From: Lysobacter sp. GX 14042
GTDB taxonomy: Bacteria; Pseudomonadota; Gammaproteobacteria; Xanthomonadales; Xanthomonadaceae
Length of the DNA stretch: 64,000 nt
Assembly: GCF_021390425.1 (NCBI RefSeq)
Contig: NZ_JAJUWY010000001.1
Location: 248,001-312,000 of the forward strand
Direction: 5' to 3'
Positions 1-8,855 of the stretch are shown here, in pieces. The notes below the pieces were generated by a model. The model had not been told where the DNA came from. It searched no databases and saw only the letters and a program-made list of their open reading frames with translations. Made by a program: the position numbers and the translations under genes. How positions within the stretch are numbered: the stretch's first letter is position 1; each line of letters opens with the position of its first letter.

Positions 1-321
1 GTTGAACGGCTTGGTGATGTAGGCGCGGGCTCCCTGGCGCATGCCCCAGACGCGGTCGGTGTCCTGGTCCTTGGTGGTGACCAGGACCACCGGGATGTGG
101 CGCGTGGCCTCGTCGCGGCAGATCGAGCGGGTGGCTTGGAAGCCATTGAGGTTCGGCATCACCACGTCCATGAGCACCAGGTCGGGCAGCTCGCGCCGGG
201 TGATCTCGACACCCTCGGCACCGTCCTCGGCGGTGAGTGCCTCGTGGCCCAGCTTCTCCACGATGCGACGTATCCCCATCAGCTGTGAGGGCGAGTCGTC
301 GACGATGAGGATGCGGGCCAT
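1..321 (-). CDS. pilH: Twitching-motility response regulator PilH (3' end outside window)
   Basis: Single-domain CheY-like receiver. It starts MARILIVDDSPSQLMGIRRI and contains the phosphoacceptor region LVLMDVVMPNLNGFQ and the C-terminal VTTKDQDTDRVWGMRQGARAYITKPFN, with the conserved Thr/Ser and Lys-Pro. 107 codons are visible; PilH is about 120 aa, so only the last helix is missing beyond position 1. In the Pil-Chp chemosensory system, PilH is phosphorylated by the ChpA kinase and modulates type IV pilus extension and retraction. The ATG at 321 follows a GGAG ribosome site. Assignment to PilH rather than PilG rests on recall of the MARILIVDDSPSQ start in xanthomonad PilH. Confidence 0.85.
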   Translation of the reverse strand, partial: MARILIVDDSPSQLMGIRRIVEKLGHEALTAEDGAEGVEITRRELPDLVLMDVVMPNLNGFQATRSICRDEATRHIPVVLVTTKDQDTDRVWGMRQGARAYITKPFN

Positions 322-345
322 GGGTACTCCGGGGCTGGACGACAG

Positions 346-373
346 ATTGTAGCCGGGCGCGGCAGGCTGGCAA
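346..373 (-). promoter_or_regulatory. Probable sigma-70 promoter of pilH
   Basis: On the minus strand, a -35 box TTGCCA (368-373) is separated by 16 bp from a -10 box TACAAT (346-351), about 25 nt before the pilH start codon. Seen in sequence; function inferred. Confidence 0.5.
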
Positions 374-379
374 GCTGGG

Positions 380-1372
380 TCAGAATGTGACCAGCGTGCG
401 CCCCAGCGAACCGCCGGCAAGCATCAACCGGAAAACCTCCGGGAGCCCCGCCAGCTCCACCTCGCGGGTGCAGACGTCGTCGAGGCGGTCGGGTTTCCAG
501 TCGCTGGCCAGGTGTTGCCAGACCGCATCGCGGATGTCGCGTGCGGTCCCGGCCGAGGCCACGCCCAGCAACGACACGCCGCGGATGATGAAGGGCATCA
601 CCGTGGCCTCCAGTTCCGCCGAGGCGGCCAGCCCTGCGCTGGCGACGTTGCCGTAGGGCGCGGTCTGCGCCAGCAGGCTGGCGAGCATCGGCCCGCCGAC
701 GTTGTCCAGCCCGCCACCGAAGCGCGCCGACTCCATCGGCCGGACGGTGGCCAGCGTCTCGCGGCCGAGTACTTCGCTCGCGCCCAGCCGGCGCAGGTAA
801 TCGTGCTGGTCGGCCTTGCCGCTGACCGCGTGCACCTCGTAGCCCGCCTTGCTGAAGATCGACACCGCCAGCGAACCCACGCCCCCGGTGGCGCCGGTCA
901 CGGCCAGCGGGCCCAGCGCCGGCAGCTGCCGGTTCTCGACCATGCGGAACAGCGCCAGCGCCGCGGTGAAGCCGGCGGTGCCCAGGATCATCGCCTCGCG
1001 CAGGCTGAGGCCGGCGGGCAGGGGCACGGTCCACTTCGACTCCAGCCGCACGTAGCGGCTGTAGCCGCCATCACGGGTCTCGCTGAGGCCACAGCCGGTG
1101 ACCAGCACCTTGTCGCCCTCGCGGAAGGCGGGGTCGCTGGAACGCACCACGTGGCCGGCCGCGTCGATGCCGCCCACCAGCGGAAAGCGCCGCAGGATCC
1201 GGCCCTCGCCGGTGCCTGCCAGCGCGTCCTTGAAGTTGACCGAGGAGTGCGCCGCCTCGATCACCACCTCGCCCGGCGCCAGTTCGTCGAGCGAAACCTG
1301 CTCGATGCCGCTGCGGTAACCGGCGTCGTCGTTGTGGATGCGGAAGGCGTCGAAACGTGCGGGGATGCTCAC
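380..1372 (-). CDS. YhdH/AcuI-family acrylyl-CoA reductase-type quinone oxidoreductase
   Basis: Zinc-independent medium-chain dehydrogenase/reductase of about 330 aa. The N-terminal GroES-like part carries HSSVNFKDALAGTGEGRI and PLVGGIDAAGHV, hallmarks of the YhdH/AcuI group. The Rossmann part carries VTGATGGVGSLAVSIFSKAGYEV, which binds NADPH. E. coli YhdH and Rhodobacter AcuI reduce acryloyl-CoA to propionyl-CoA, protecting against this electrophile; the substrate here is inferred. I chose the GTG at 1372 (protein SIPARFDAFRI) because family members begin there. An in-frame ATG lies 11 codons upstream at 1405. Same strand as the LOG gene, 57 nt downstream of it. Confidence 0.85.
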   Translation of the reverse strand: MSIPARFDAFRIHNDDAGYRSGIEQVSLDELAPGEVVIEAAHSSVNFKDALAGTGEGRILRRFPLVGGIDAAGHVVRSSDPAFREGDKVLVTGCGLSETRDGGYSRYVRLESKWTVPLPAGLSLREAMILGTAGFTAALALFRMVENRQLPALGPLAVTGATGGVGSLAVSIFSKAGYEVHAVSGKADQHDYLRRLGASEVLGRETLATVRPMESARFGGGLDNVGGPMLASLLAQTAPYGNVASAGLAASAELEATVMPFIIRGVSLLGVASAGTARDIRDAVWQHLASDWKPDRLDDVCTREVELAGLPEVFRLMLAGGSLGRTLVTF

Positions 1373-1429
1373 GGTGCAAGGCACTCCGGTAGGGGGGAGG
1401 GCCATTGTGCGGCATCACCCCTGGTGGCG

Positions 1430-2023
1430 TCAGCGCAGCGCCGTGCGCTTCTTGCCCTCCAGCCATTTCCCGTTGGGAAGCGGCCGGTACGCGCGCATCC
1501 AGGCCAGCATCGCGTCGATGTCCTCGCCCAGCCACAGGTCGTCGCGCTGCTCCGGGTGCACGAAGCGCTCGCCGACCATGCGCTCCATCATCGCCGCCAA
1601 CGGCCGGTAGAAGCCCCGGACATCAAGGAACGCGCACGGCTTGTCGCCGATCCCCAGCTGCCGCCAGGTCAGCATCTCGAACATCTCCTCGAGGGTGCCG
1701 AAGCCCCCGGGCAGGGCGACGAAACCATCGGCCAGGTCGAACATGCGTTGCTTGCGCTGGTGCATGTTGGCGACGACCTCCAGCCGGGTTGCGCCCTTGT
1801 GCGCCATCTCCAGGTTGACCAGCTGCTCGGGGATCACCCCGGTGACCTCGCCGCCGGCTTCCAGCACCGCGTCGGCCACGATCCCCATCAGCCCGACGTT
1901 GCCGCCGCCGTAGACGAGGCCCAAGCCCTCTTCGGCAAGGCGGCGGCCGAGCAGGGCGGCGGTTTCGGCAAATCCCGGGTCGGCCCCGACGTTGGAGCCG
2001 CAGTAGACACAGATCGAGCGCAT
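1430..2023 (-). CDS. LOG-family cytokinin riboside 5'-monophosphate phosphoribohydrolase (TIGR00730)
   Basis: 197-aa Rossmann-like protein that begins MRSICVYCGSNVGADPGF and carries the LOG signature PGGFGTLEE with the catalytic Arg/Glu region. This family hydrolyses AMP or cytokinin nucleotides to a free base plus ribose 5-phosphate. In non-plant-associated bacteria its physiological role is usually purine nucleotide salvage, and nothing here identifies a cytokinin pathway. The ATG at 2023 is preceded by CCGGAGTAACCGA, a good ribosome site, so an upstream in-frame extension to 2068 is unlikely. Confidence 0.87.
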   Translation of the reverse strand: MRSICVYCGSNVGADPGFAETAALLGRRLAEEGLGLVYGGGNVGLMGIVADAVLEAGGEVTGVIPEQLVNLEMAHKGATRLEVVANMHQRKQRMFDLADGFVALPGGFGTLEEMFEMLTWRQLGIGDKPCAFLDVRGFYRPLAAMMERMVGERFVHPEQRDDLWLGEDIDAMLAWMRAYRPLPNGKWLEGKKRTALR

Positions 2024-2085
2024 TCGGTTACTCCGGAAAGCAAACTGCCGGCGTCCTTCCAGGATCACCGGCAGCGGTATCGGGG

Positions 2086-2122
2086 GCCGTCCCCGCGTGC
2101 GCGGGGATACGGTGGGGACGGC
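2086..2122 (-). repeat. Alternative-hairpin palindrome between lpd and the LOG gene
   Basis: Two mutually exclusive stems share the same bases. One is an inner perfect hairpin CCCCGCG-TG-CGCGGGG (2091-2106). The other is an outer 9-bp stem GCCGTCCCC (2086-2094) with GGGGACGGC (2114-2122). It starts 2 nt after the lpd stop. There is no T-run, so it is more likely an mRNA 3'-end stabiliser or REP-like element than an intrinsic terminator. Confidence 0.6.
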
Positions 2123-2123
2123 G

Positions 2124-3560
2124 TCAGTTGGCCTTGTGGATGGCGCGCTTGTCGACGGCCATCGCGGCGTCGTGGATCACCTCCGACAGGCTCGGGTGCG
2201 CGTGGCAGATCCGCGCCAGGTCGTCGGCCGACCCGCTGAACTCCATCGTCAGCACGCCCTCGTGGACCAGTTCGGACACGTTCGCGCCGACCAGGTGCAT
2301 GCCCAGGACGCGGTCGGTCTCGGCGTGCGCCAGGACCTTCACGAAGCCCGCCGGCTCGGCCATCGCCACCGCACGGCCGTTGGCGGCGAACGGGAAGCTG
2401 CCGGCCTTGTACGGGATGCCTTCTTCCTTGAGCTGCTCCTCGGTCTTGCCGACCCAGGCCAGCTCCGGCTCGGTGTAGATGACCCACGGGATGGTGTCGA
2501 GGTTGACGTGGCCGGGCAGGCCGCCGATCAGCTCGGCCACCGCGATGCCTTCCTCGAAGCCCTTGTGCGCCAGCATCGGGCCGCGCACGCAGTCGCCCAC
2601 CGCCCAGACGCCATCGACGCCGGTGTGGCAGTGCTCGTCGACCTGGATCCGGCCGCGCTCGTCCAGCTTCACGCCGGTGTCGTCGGCCAGCAGGCCCCGG
2701 GACGCGGCCTTGCGGCCCACCGCCACCAGCAGCTTGTCGAACACCACGGTCTGCTCGCCGTCCTTGCCGGCGTAGGTGACATGGACTTCCTTGCCGTCGC
2801 CGCCATCCCTGACCTCGGCCTTGCTGACCTTGGCACCCACGCGGATGTCCAGGCCCTGCTTCTTGAACTCGCGGGCGGCGACCTTCGAGACCTCGGCGTC
2901 GGCCGCGGCCAGGAAGCTGTCGGCGGCCTCCAGCACGATGACTTCCGCGCCCAGGCGCTTCCACACGCTGCCCAGTTCCAGGCCGATCACGCCGGCACCG
3001 ATCACGCCCAGGCGCTTCGGGGTGGACTGGAAGTCCAGCGCGCCGACGTTGTCGACGATGGTCTCGCCGTCGAACTTCGCGAACGGCAGCTCGATCGAGT
3101 CCGAACCGGCGGCGATGACGACGTTGGTGCCCTTGAGCTCGACCTCGCTGCCATCGTGCTGCTTGACCTTGACCACGTTGCCCTTGTGCAGGGTGCCGAA
3201 GCCGTAATACGCGGTGACCTTGTTGGCCTTGAACAGCTGGGCGATGCCGCCGGTGAATTGCTTGACGATCTTGTCCTTGCGGCCAACCATCGTCGGCACG
3301 TCGATCGCCGCATCGCTGGTGGTGATGCCGTGCTGGTCGAAGATATGGCCCAGGTTCCAGAACTGGCGCGAGCTGTCGAGCAGCGCCTTGGACGGAATGC
3401 AGCCCACGCGCAGGCAGGTACCGCCCAGCGCCGGCTTGCCGTCCTTGCCCAGCGCGGCGTCGATGCACGCGGTCTTCAGCCCCAGCTGCGCGGCACGGAT
3501 GGCGGCGTGGTACCCCGCGGGGCCCGCGCCGATGACAACAACGTCGTAATTCTCGGACAT
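2124..3560 (-). CDS. lpdA: Dihydrolipoyl dehydrogenase (E3)
   Basis: 478-aa flavoprotein disulfide reductase that reoxidises dihydrolipoamide on the E2 component and passes electrons through FAD to NAD+. It has the N-terminal FAD motif VVVIGAGPAGYHAAIRAAQLG, the redox disulfide GGTCLRVGCIPSKALL, a second Rossmann motif IGAGVIGLELGSVW for NAD, and the C-terminal dimer-interface HAHPSLSEV with the catalytic His. It is the last gene of sucA-sucB-lpd, so it serves 2-oxoglutarate dehydrogenase and possibly other E3-dependent complexes. The ATG at 3560 has a GAAGGA ribosome site 7 nt upstream; five extra in-frame codons to 3575 are unlikely to be used. Confidence 0.97.
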   Translation of the reverse strand: MSENYDVVVIGAGPAGYHAAIRAAQLGLKTACIDAALGKDGKPALGGTCLRVGCIPSKALLDSSRQFWNLGHIFDQHGITTSDAAIDVPTMVGRKDKIVKQFTGGIAQLFKANKVTAYYGFGTLHKGNVVKVKQHDGSEVELKGTNVVIAAGSDSIELPFAKFDGETIVDNVGALDFQSTPKRLGVIGAGVIGLELGSVWKRLGAEVIVLEAADSFLAAADAEVSKVAAREFKKQGLDIRVGAKVSKAEVRDGGDGKEVHVTYAGKDGEQTVVFDKLLVAVGRKAASRGLLADDTGVKLDERGRIQVDEHCHTGVDGVWAVGDCVRGPMLAHKGFEEGIAVAELIGGLPGHVNLDTIPWVIYTEPELAWVGKTEEQLKEEGIPYKAGSFPFAANGRAVAMAEPAGFVKVLAHAETDRVLGMHLVGANVSELVHEGVLTMEFSGSADDLARICHAHPSLSEVIHDAAMAVDKRAIHKAN

Positions 3561-3596
3561 CTCGGGTTCCTTCAATTTGTCGTTTCAGGAGCCAGG

Positions 3597-3671
3597 TAAC
3601 GGGAACGGGGAGCGGGAAGCGAGTGGAATGCCCTCACTCGTTCCTCACTCCTCTCCACTCGTTCCTCGCTT
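3597..3671. repeat. Purine/pyrimidine-rich degenerate intergenic repeat between sucB and lpd
   Basis: The 111-nt sucB-lpd spacer contains a G/A-rich tract (3600-3620). It is followed by CGAGTG (3620-3625), inverted with CACTCG, and two direct copies of CACTCGTTCCTC (3635-3646 and 3656-3667). A tract matching 18 of 21 positions of 3600-3620 occurs inside metH at 22189-22209, on the opposite strand. This looks like a dispersed REP-like family, but only two members are visible here. Confidence 0.6.
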
Positions 3672-4886
3672 TTACAGGTCCAGCAGCATGCGCTGCGGGT
3701 TCTCGAGCTGGTTCTTGATGTCCACCAGGAACAGCACCGCGTCCTTGCCGTCGATGATCCGGTGGTCGTAGCTGATGGCGACGTACATCATCGGCGCGGC
3801 GACGACCTGGCCGTTCTCGACGATCGCCTGCTCCTTGATCGCGTGCATGCCCAGGATGGCGCTCTGCGGCGGATTGACGATCGGGGTGGAGAACAGCGAA
3901 CCGAAGGTGCCGCCGTTGGTGATGGTGAAGGTGCCGCCCTGCAGGTCGTCCAGGGTCAGCTTGCCGTCGCGGGCGCGGGTGGCGTAGTCGGCGATCTGCT
4001 TCTCGATGTCGGCGAAACCCATCGACTCGGCGTTGCGCAGGACCGGGGTGACCAGGCCCTTCTCGGTCGACACCGCGATCGAGACGTCGGCGTAGCCGCG
4101 GTAGAGGATGTCGTTGCCGTCGACCGAGGCGTTGACCACCGGGTAGCGCTGCAGCGCATTGGCGGCCGCCTTCACGAAGAAGCTCATGAAGCCCAGCTTG
4201 ATGCCGTGCGCCTTGAGGAACGCCTCGCCGTGCTGCTTGCGCATGTCCATGACCGCCTTCATGTTGATCTCGTTGAACGAGGTCAGCATGGCGATCGAGT
4301 CCTTGGACTGCATCAGCCGTTCGGCGATGCGCGCGCGCATGCGGGTCATCGGCACGCGCTCTTCCGGACGGTTGCCGCCGGCCTTGCCGACGCCGGCGTT
4401 GCGGGCGTAGTTGACCAGGTCTTCCTTGGTCACCGCGCCGCGGCGGCCGCTGCCTTCGACCTGCGACGGGTCGATGCCTTCCTTGTTGGCGGTGAAGCGC
4501 GCACCCGGGGGCAGCTCGTCGGCCTTGCCGCCGGACGGCGCCGCGGCCTTCGCCGGCTCGCCCTTCTTCGCGTCCTGCTTGCCGGCGTCGGCCTTGTCGC
4601 CCTCGGCCTTCGCCTCGTCCTTGCCCTTGTCGCCGCCCGCGGCCACCGCGCCTTCCTCGACGATCGCCAGCACCTGCTCGCTGGTCACGGTGTCGCCGGA
4701 GTCGAACTTGATCTCCTTGAGCACGCCGTCGACGGGGGAGGGGACCTCCAGCACGACCTTGTCGGTCTCGAGGTCGACCAGGTTCTCGTCGCGGCTGACG
4801 GCATCACCGGGCTTCTTGTGCCAGGTGGCGATGGTGGCGTCGGAAACGGATTCGGGCAGGACCGGAACTTTGATCTCGGTGCTCAT
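3672..4886 (-). CDS. sucB: 2-oxoglutarate dehydrogenase E2, dihydrolipoyllysine succinyltransferase
   Basis: 404-aa E2 core. An N-terminal lipoyl domain (residues 1-80) carries the lipoylated Lys in [13 protein letters not shown]. It is followed by a charged Ala/Lys linker rich in [13 protein letters not shown], a peripheral subunit-binding domain around [28 protein letters not shown], and the catalytic domain ending [16 protein letters not shown] with the active-site His and Asp. It transfers the succinyl group from E1-bound thiamine diphosphate to CoA in the TCA cycle. It lies 69 nt downstream of sucA and 111 nt upstream of lpdA, in one transcription unit. Confidence 0.97.
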   Translation of the reverse strand: MSTEIKVPVLPESVSDATIATWHKKPGDAVSRDENLVDLETDKVVLEVPSPVDGVLKEIKFDSGDTVTSEQVLAIVEEGAVAAGGDKGKDEAKAEGDKADAGKQDAKKGEPAKAAAPSGGKADELPPGARFTANKEGIDPSQVEGSGRRGAVTKEDLVNYARNAGVGKAGGNRPEERVPMTRMRARIAERLMQSKDSIAMLTSFNEINMKAVMDMRKQHGEAFLKAHGIKLGFMSFFVKAAANALQRYPVVNASVDGNDILYRGYADVSIAVSTEKGLVTPVLRNAESMGFADIEKQIADYATRARDGKLTLDDLQGGTFTITNGGTFGSLFSTPIVNPPQSAILGMHAIKEQAIVENGQVVAAPMMYVAISYDHRIIDGKDAVLFLVDIKNQLENPQRMLLDL

Positions 4887-4955
4887 GGGCTTGGCATCCT
4901 GAAGTCTTGAAGGCGTAAGGAGGGGCGGGGCCGCGGACGTGCCGCGGCGGCAGGA

Positions 4956-7769
4956 TCAGTCGGTGGGATTCTCGCCGCGCAGCGGGTTGGCCAGGGCATC
5001 GGCGACCAGGCGCTCCTGCTCGACCACGTGGTCGGCGAAGTGGCCGACGGCCGGCGACGGCGAACGCGGGCGACCGGCGTAGTTCAAACCCTGGCCCTCG
5101 GCCAGGCAATGGGTCAGGTGGTGGCGGATCTGGTACCACGCGCCCTGGTTCTGCGGCTCTTCCTGGCACCACACCACGTCGGCCTGCGGGAACCGGGCCA
5201 GCTCGGCGGCCAGTTCCTCGCGGGGGAACGGGTACAGCTGCTCGACGCGGACCAGCGCCACGTCCGCGGCGCCGCTCTTCTGCAGGGTTTCCAGCAGGTC
5301 GTAGTAGACCTTGCCGCCGCACACGACCACGCGCTTGACCTTCTGCGGATCGGCGGAGGCGTCGGGGATCAGCTTCTGGAAGCCGCCGCCGGCCAGCTCG
5401 TCCAGCGAGGAGACCGCCAGCTTGTGGCGCAGCAGCGACTTGGGCGTCATCACCACCAGCGGCTTGCGGGTCTGCATGTGCATCTGCCGGCGGATCATGT
5501 GGAAGGCCTGGGCCGGGGTGGTCGGGGTGCAGACCACCATGTTGTCCAGCGCGCACAGCTGCAGGAAGCGCTCCAGGCGCGCCGAACTGTGCTCCGGGCC
5601 CTGGCCCTCGTAGCCGTGCGGCAGGAACAGCGCCAGCCCGCACAGCCGGCCCCACTTGGCCTCGCCCGAGGAAAGGAACTGGTCGATGACCACCTGGGCG
5701 CCGTTGGCGAAATCGCCGAACTGGGCCTCCCAGATGTCCAGGGTGTTCGGGTCGGCGGTCGCGTAGCCGTACTCGAAGGCCATCACCGCCTCCTCGCTGA
5801 GCAGCGAGTCGATGATGGTGACGTCCGACGGCTCCTGCACCAGCTCGCGCAGCGGCAGGTAGTACTCGTCGGTGGTCTGCTCGTGCAGGATCGCGTGGCG
5901 GTGGAAGAAGGTGCCGCGGCCGCTGTCCTGGCCGACCAGGCGCAGCTTGTAGCCCTCGCTGAGCAGGGTGGCGTAGGCCAGGTTCTCGGCGAAGCCCCAG
6001 TCACCGGGCTGCTCGCCGGCGGCCATCTTGCGGCGGTCGGCGTAGATCTTGTCCACGCGTGCGTGCAGCTTGACCGCGTCGGGGATGGTGTTGATGCGCT
6101 GGGCCAGCTGGTCCAGGTTGCCGCGGTCGAAGCGGGTGTCGACCGGATCGGCGAGCTTGCCGTGCAGGAAGCGGTTCCAGTCGACGGTGAACTCGTCGGG
6201 CTTGACGGTGACCACCTCGGTGGTGACCTCGCCGGCGTCGAGCCGGTCGCGGTAGGCGTCGACCATGGCCTTGGCCTGGTCGCCGTCGATCACGCCCTCG
6301 TCGATCAGCTGCTTCGCGTACAGCTCGCGCGGCACCGGGTGCTTGCGGATCACCTGGTACATCAGCGGCTGGGTCGCGGCCGGCTCGTCGGCCTCGTTGT
6401 GGCCGTTGCGGCGGTAGCAGACCAGGTCGATGACCACGTCCTTGCCGAAGGTGTTGCGGAAGTCCAGCGCCAGCTCGGCGCAGAACACCACCGCCTCGGG
6501 GTCGTCGCCGTTCACGTGCAGGATCGGCGCGCCGACCATCTTGGCCACGTCGGTGCAGTACAGGGTGGAGCGGGCGTCCTCGGCTTCGCTGGTGGTGAAA
6601 CCGACCTGGTTGTTGACCACGATGTGCACCGTGCCGCCGACGCGGAAGCCGCGGGCCTGCGACATCTGCAGCAGTTCCATTCCCACGCCCTGACCGGCGA
6701 ACGCGGCATCGCCGTGGATCAGCACCGGCAGCACCTGCTCGCGCGCGGAATCGCCGCCGCGGCGGGTCTGGCGCGAGCGCACCGAGCCGGCGACCACCGG
6801 GTTGACGATCTCCAGGTGCGAGGGGTTGAAGGCCAGCGCCAGGTGCACCGGGCCACCGGGGGTGGCGACATCGGCGCTGTAGCCCATGTGGTACTTCACG
6901 TCGCCGGCGTGGGCCAGCTCGTTGTGCTCGAACTTGCCCTCGAATTCGTCGAACAGCTTGCGCGGCGGCTTGCCCAGGGTATTGACCAGCACGTTCAGGC
7001 GACCGCGGTGGGCCATGCCGATCACCACTTCCTGGCCACCCTGCTCGCCGGCGCGGCGGATGGTGGTGTCCATCAGCGGGATCAGGGCATCGCCACCTTC
7101 CAGCGAGAAGCGCTTCTGCCCGACGTACTTGGTGCCCAGGTAGCGCTCCAGGCCGTCGGCGGCAACCAGCCGCTCGAGGATGCGCTTCTTCTGCTCGGCG
7201 GTGCGGCCATAGTTGCCGCCGGCCTTTTCCAGGCGCCGGTAGACCCAGCGGCGCTGGTCGGCCTCGGCGATGTGCATGAACTCCGCGCCGATCGAGCCGG
7301 TGTAGGTGGACTTGAGCAGCTTGAACAGCTCGCCCAGCTTCATCCGCTCCTGGCCGGCCACGCCGCCGGTGCTGAACTCGTCGCCGAGGTCGGCACCCGA
7401 CAGGCCGTGGAAGCCGAGTTCGAGGTCCGGGGCGTCGACGCCCCTGGACAGGCCGAGCGGGTCGAGGTTGGCACCCAGGTGGCCGCGCGAGCGGTAGGCG
7501 GTGATCAGCCTGCCGACGTGGCGTTCGCGTTCGTCGCCGTGCGGGGCGGCGCTGCGGCCGGCGTTGCGCGAGGCCTCCCTGATGGTCTGCAGGACCGCGG
7601 AGTGGGGCACATCGCCTGCCTCCCGGCCCTGCAGGCCGTCGAAGTACCTGCGCCACCCGTCGTCCACGCTGTCGGGGGCGACGAGGTATTGCTCGTAGAG
7701 GTCTTCGATGTAGGCGGCGTTGGCGCCGAGCTGGGAGGACTGGGCGAACTGCTTCAGGAGGCTGGTCAC
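4956..7769 (-). CDS. sucA: 2-oxoglutarate dehydrogenase E1 component
   Basis: Thiamine-diphosphate enzyme of about 937 aa that decarboxylates 2-oxoglutarate and succinylates the lipoyl group of SucB. It begins TSLLKQFAQSSQLGANAAYIEDLYEQYL, the N-terminal segment that recruits E2/E3. Family motifs include GMAHRGRLNVLVN, HGDAAFAGQGVGMELLQMS, the ThDP-binding VVIDLVCYRRNGHNEADEP and the C-terminal EEPQNQGAWYQIRHHL. First gene of sucA-sucB-lpdA. The start is uncertain: GTG at 7769 matches the family N-terminus but has no clear ribosome site, and another in-frame GTG lies 15 codons upstream at 7814. Confidence 0.96.
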   Translation of the reverse strand: MTSLLKQFAQSSQLGANAAYIEDLYEQYLVAPDSVDDGWRRYFDGLQGREAGDVPHSAVLQTIREASRNAGRSAAPHGDERERHVGRLITAYRSRGHLGANLDPLGLSRGVDAPDLELGFHGLSGADLGDEFSTGGVAGQERMKLGELFKLLKSTYTGSIGAEFMHIAEADQRRWVYRRLEKAGGNYGRTAEQKKRILERLVAADGLERYLGTKYVGQKRFSLEGGDALIPLMDTTIRRAGEQGGQEVVIGMAHRGRLNVLVNTLGKPPRKLFDEFEGKFEHNELAHAGDVKYHMGYSADVATPGGPVHLALAFNPSHLEIVNPVVAGSVRSRQTRRGGDSAREQVLPVLIHGDAAFAGQGVGMELLQMSQARGFRVGGTVHIVVNNQVGFTTSEAEDARSTLYCTDVAKMVGAPILHVNGDDPEAVVFCAELALDFRNTFGKDVVIDLVCYRRNGHNEADEPAATQPLMYQVIRKHPVPRELYAKQLIDEGVIDGDQAKAMVDAYRDRLDAGEVTTEVVTVKPDEFTVDWNRFLHGKLADPVDTRFDRGNLDQLAQRINTIPDAVKLHARVDKIYADRRKMAAGEQPGDWGFAENLAYATLLSEGYKLRLVGQDSGRGTFFHRHAILHEQTTDEYYLPLRELVQEPSDVTIIDSLLSEEAVMAFEYGYATADPNTLDIWEAQFGDFANGAQVVIDQFLSSGEAKWGRLCGLALFLPHGYEGQGPEHSSARLERFLQLCALDNMVVCTPTTPAQAFHMIRRQMHMQTRKPLVVMTPKSLLRHKLAVSSLDELAGGGFQKLIPDASADPQKVKRVVVCGGKVYYDLLETLQKSGAADVALVRVEQLYPFPREELAAELARFPQADVVWCQEEPQNQGAWYQIRHHLTHCLAEGQGLNYAGRPRSPSPAVGHFADHVVEQERLVADALANPLRGENPTD

Positions 7770-7847
7770 GATGACAGGGGCGACTCGAGTGGGGAGGGAT
7801 GGCACCCGAGGCACTCTTGGCGCCTGTTCAGGTACTCAAGACCGGCG

Positions 7848-7853
7848 ATTATA
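7848..7853 (-). promoter_or_regulatory. Consensus -10 box upstream of sucA
   Basis: Perfect TATAAT on the minus strand about 79 nt before the sucA start. No good -35 box lies 16-18 bp further upstream, so an activator may be needed. The 135-nt gap up to the neighbouring gene at 7950 holds nothing else I recognise. Confidence 0.45.
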
Positions 7854-7949
7854 GCGGCCGGCGTCGTTGGAGCGTGGCAAAAAACGGCGAAAGGAAGGGA
7901 TTGTTCCGTTCCCGCCCCGACGCGGTTCATTCAGGTTCAGTCTCGATCT

Positions 7950-8852
7950 TCAGATTCCAAGCGCGCGGAACTCCGTGCACGGCCGCGCGCGCCCCCAGAA
8001 GGGATCGAAAACGCCCTTCAGTTGCCGCGCCCGGGCGGGCCGGTCCAGGGCGGTTTCGCCCTCGGGACGGTTGCCCAGTGGCCGGAACAGCCAGCCACCC
8101 GCGTCGCTGGCCAGGAACGCCGACGGGTAGCTGCGGTCCACCTGTTCCTCGACTGCGCGGAACGCCAGCGCGCTGGGCAGGCGCTGGCCGAGTTCGATCA
8201 GCGGCGCCAGCGCCTCACGTGCGCTGCGCGGTTCCTGTAGCAGGATGCGGATCTCCCCGCGCCGGGTCGCCAGCCCGCGGAAGGCCTCGACCACGTCCGG
8301 CCGGTCGAGCACGCCGGGATCGAGGTCGCGGCTGTAGACCAGCAGCTGCCGACGGGCGCCGGCCACCACGCCCAGCGTCGCGGCCACCAGCGCACGGCGG
8401 TCGCCGATGGTGGACGGTGCGTGGAAGCTCCGGCGCATCAGCAGGTGGTCGATGCCGGCATCGTCGAAGTGCCCGCCCTCGGGCAGGAACCCGGCGCGGG
8501 CATAGAAGCCGGTCGCGTGGGTCTGCGCAGCCAGGGTGACGTCCGGCCAGCCGGACTGGCGGGCACGTTCCACCAGGGCCCCCAGGAGCGCCTCGCCCAC
8601 GCCGCGCCCGCGCCATTCGCGCAACACCGCCATCCGTCCGATCGTGCGTTTGGGGGTCAGCCGCCCGGTGCCGACCGGCCGGCCTTCAGCATCCAGGGCG
8701 AGCACGTGCTGGCTGAGCGGGTCGAGCTCGTCCCATTCAAGTTCCGCGGGTACCTGCTGCTCGTCGACGAAGACCGGGTGGCGGACCGCCTGCAGCTGGG
8801 CGCTGGCGGCCGCGTAGTCGACATGCTCGATGCGGAAGCCGGGACCGGGCAT
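7950..8852 (-). CDS. GNAT acetyltransferase fused to a DUF7931-type C-terminal domain
   Basis: 300 aa. Residues about 1-145 form an ElaA-like GNAT domain, with RLTPKRTIGRMAVLREWRGRGVGEALLGALVERARQSGW holding the acetyl-CoA loop (R/Q-x-x-G-x-G/A). Residues about 150-300 (RRALVAATLGVVAGARRQLLVYSRDLDPGVLDRPDVVEAFRGLA and onward) resemble the phospholipase-D-like fold annotated as DUF7931, but without a recognisable HKD motif. The substrate is unknown. It starts 3 nt after the roxA stop, so it is the third gene of purB-roxA-gnat. The ribosomal-oxygenase neighbour makes a translation-related target possible, though this is only inference. Confidence 0.75.
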   Translation of the reverse strand: MPGPGFRIEHVDYAAASAQLQAVRHPVFVDEQQVPAELEWDELDPLSQHVLALDAEGRPVGTGRLTPKRTIGRMAVLREWRGRGVGEALLGALVERARQSGWPDVTLAAQTHATGFYARAGFLPEGGHFDDAGIDHLLMRRSFHAPSTIGDRRALVAATLGVVAGARRQLLVYSRDLDPGVLDRPDVVEAFRGLATRRGEIRILLQEPRSAREALAPLIELGQRLPSALAFRAVEEQVDRSYPSAFLASDAGGWLFRPLGNRPEGETALDRPARARQLKGVFDPFWGRARPCTEFRALGI

Positions 8853-8855
8853 GGC

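Noticed and set aside
2086-2122. Possible CRISPR array
   Set aside because: Only one repeat-like palindrome, no spacers, no second copy and no cas genes nearby.
5028-8240. A 1070-codon plus-strand frame opposite sucA
   Set aside because: Same type of shadow; SucA motifs are complete on the minus strand.
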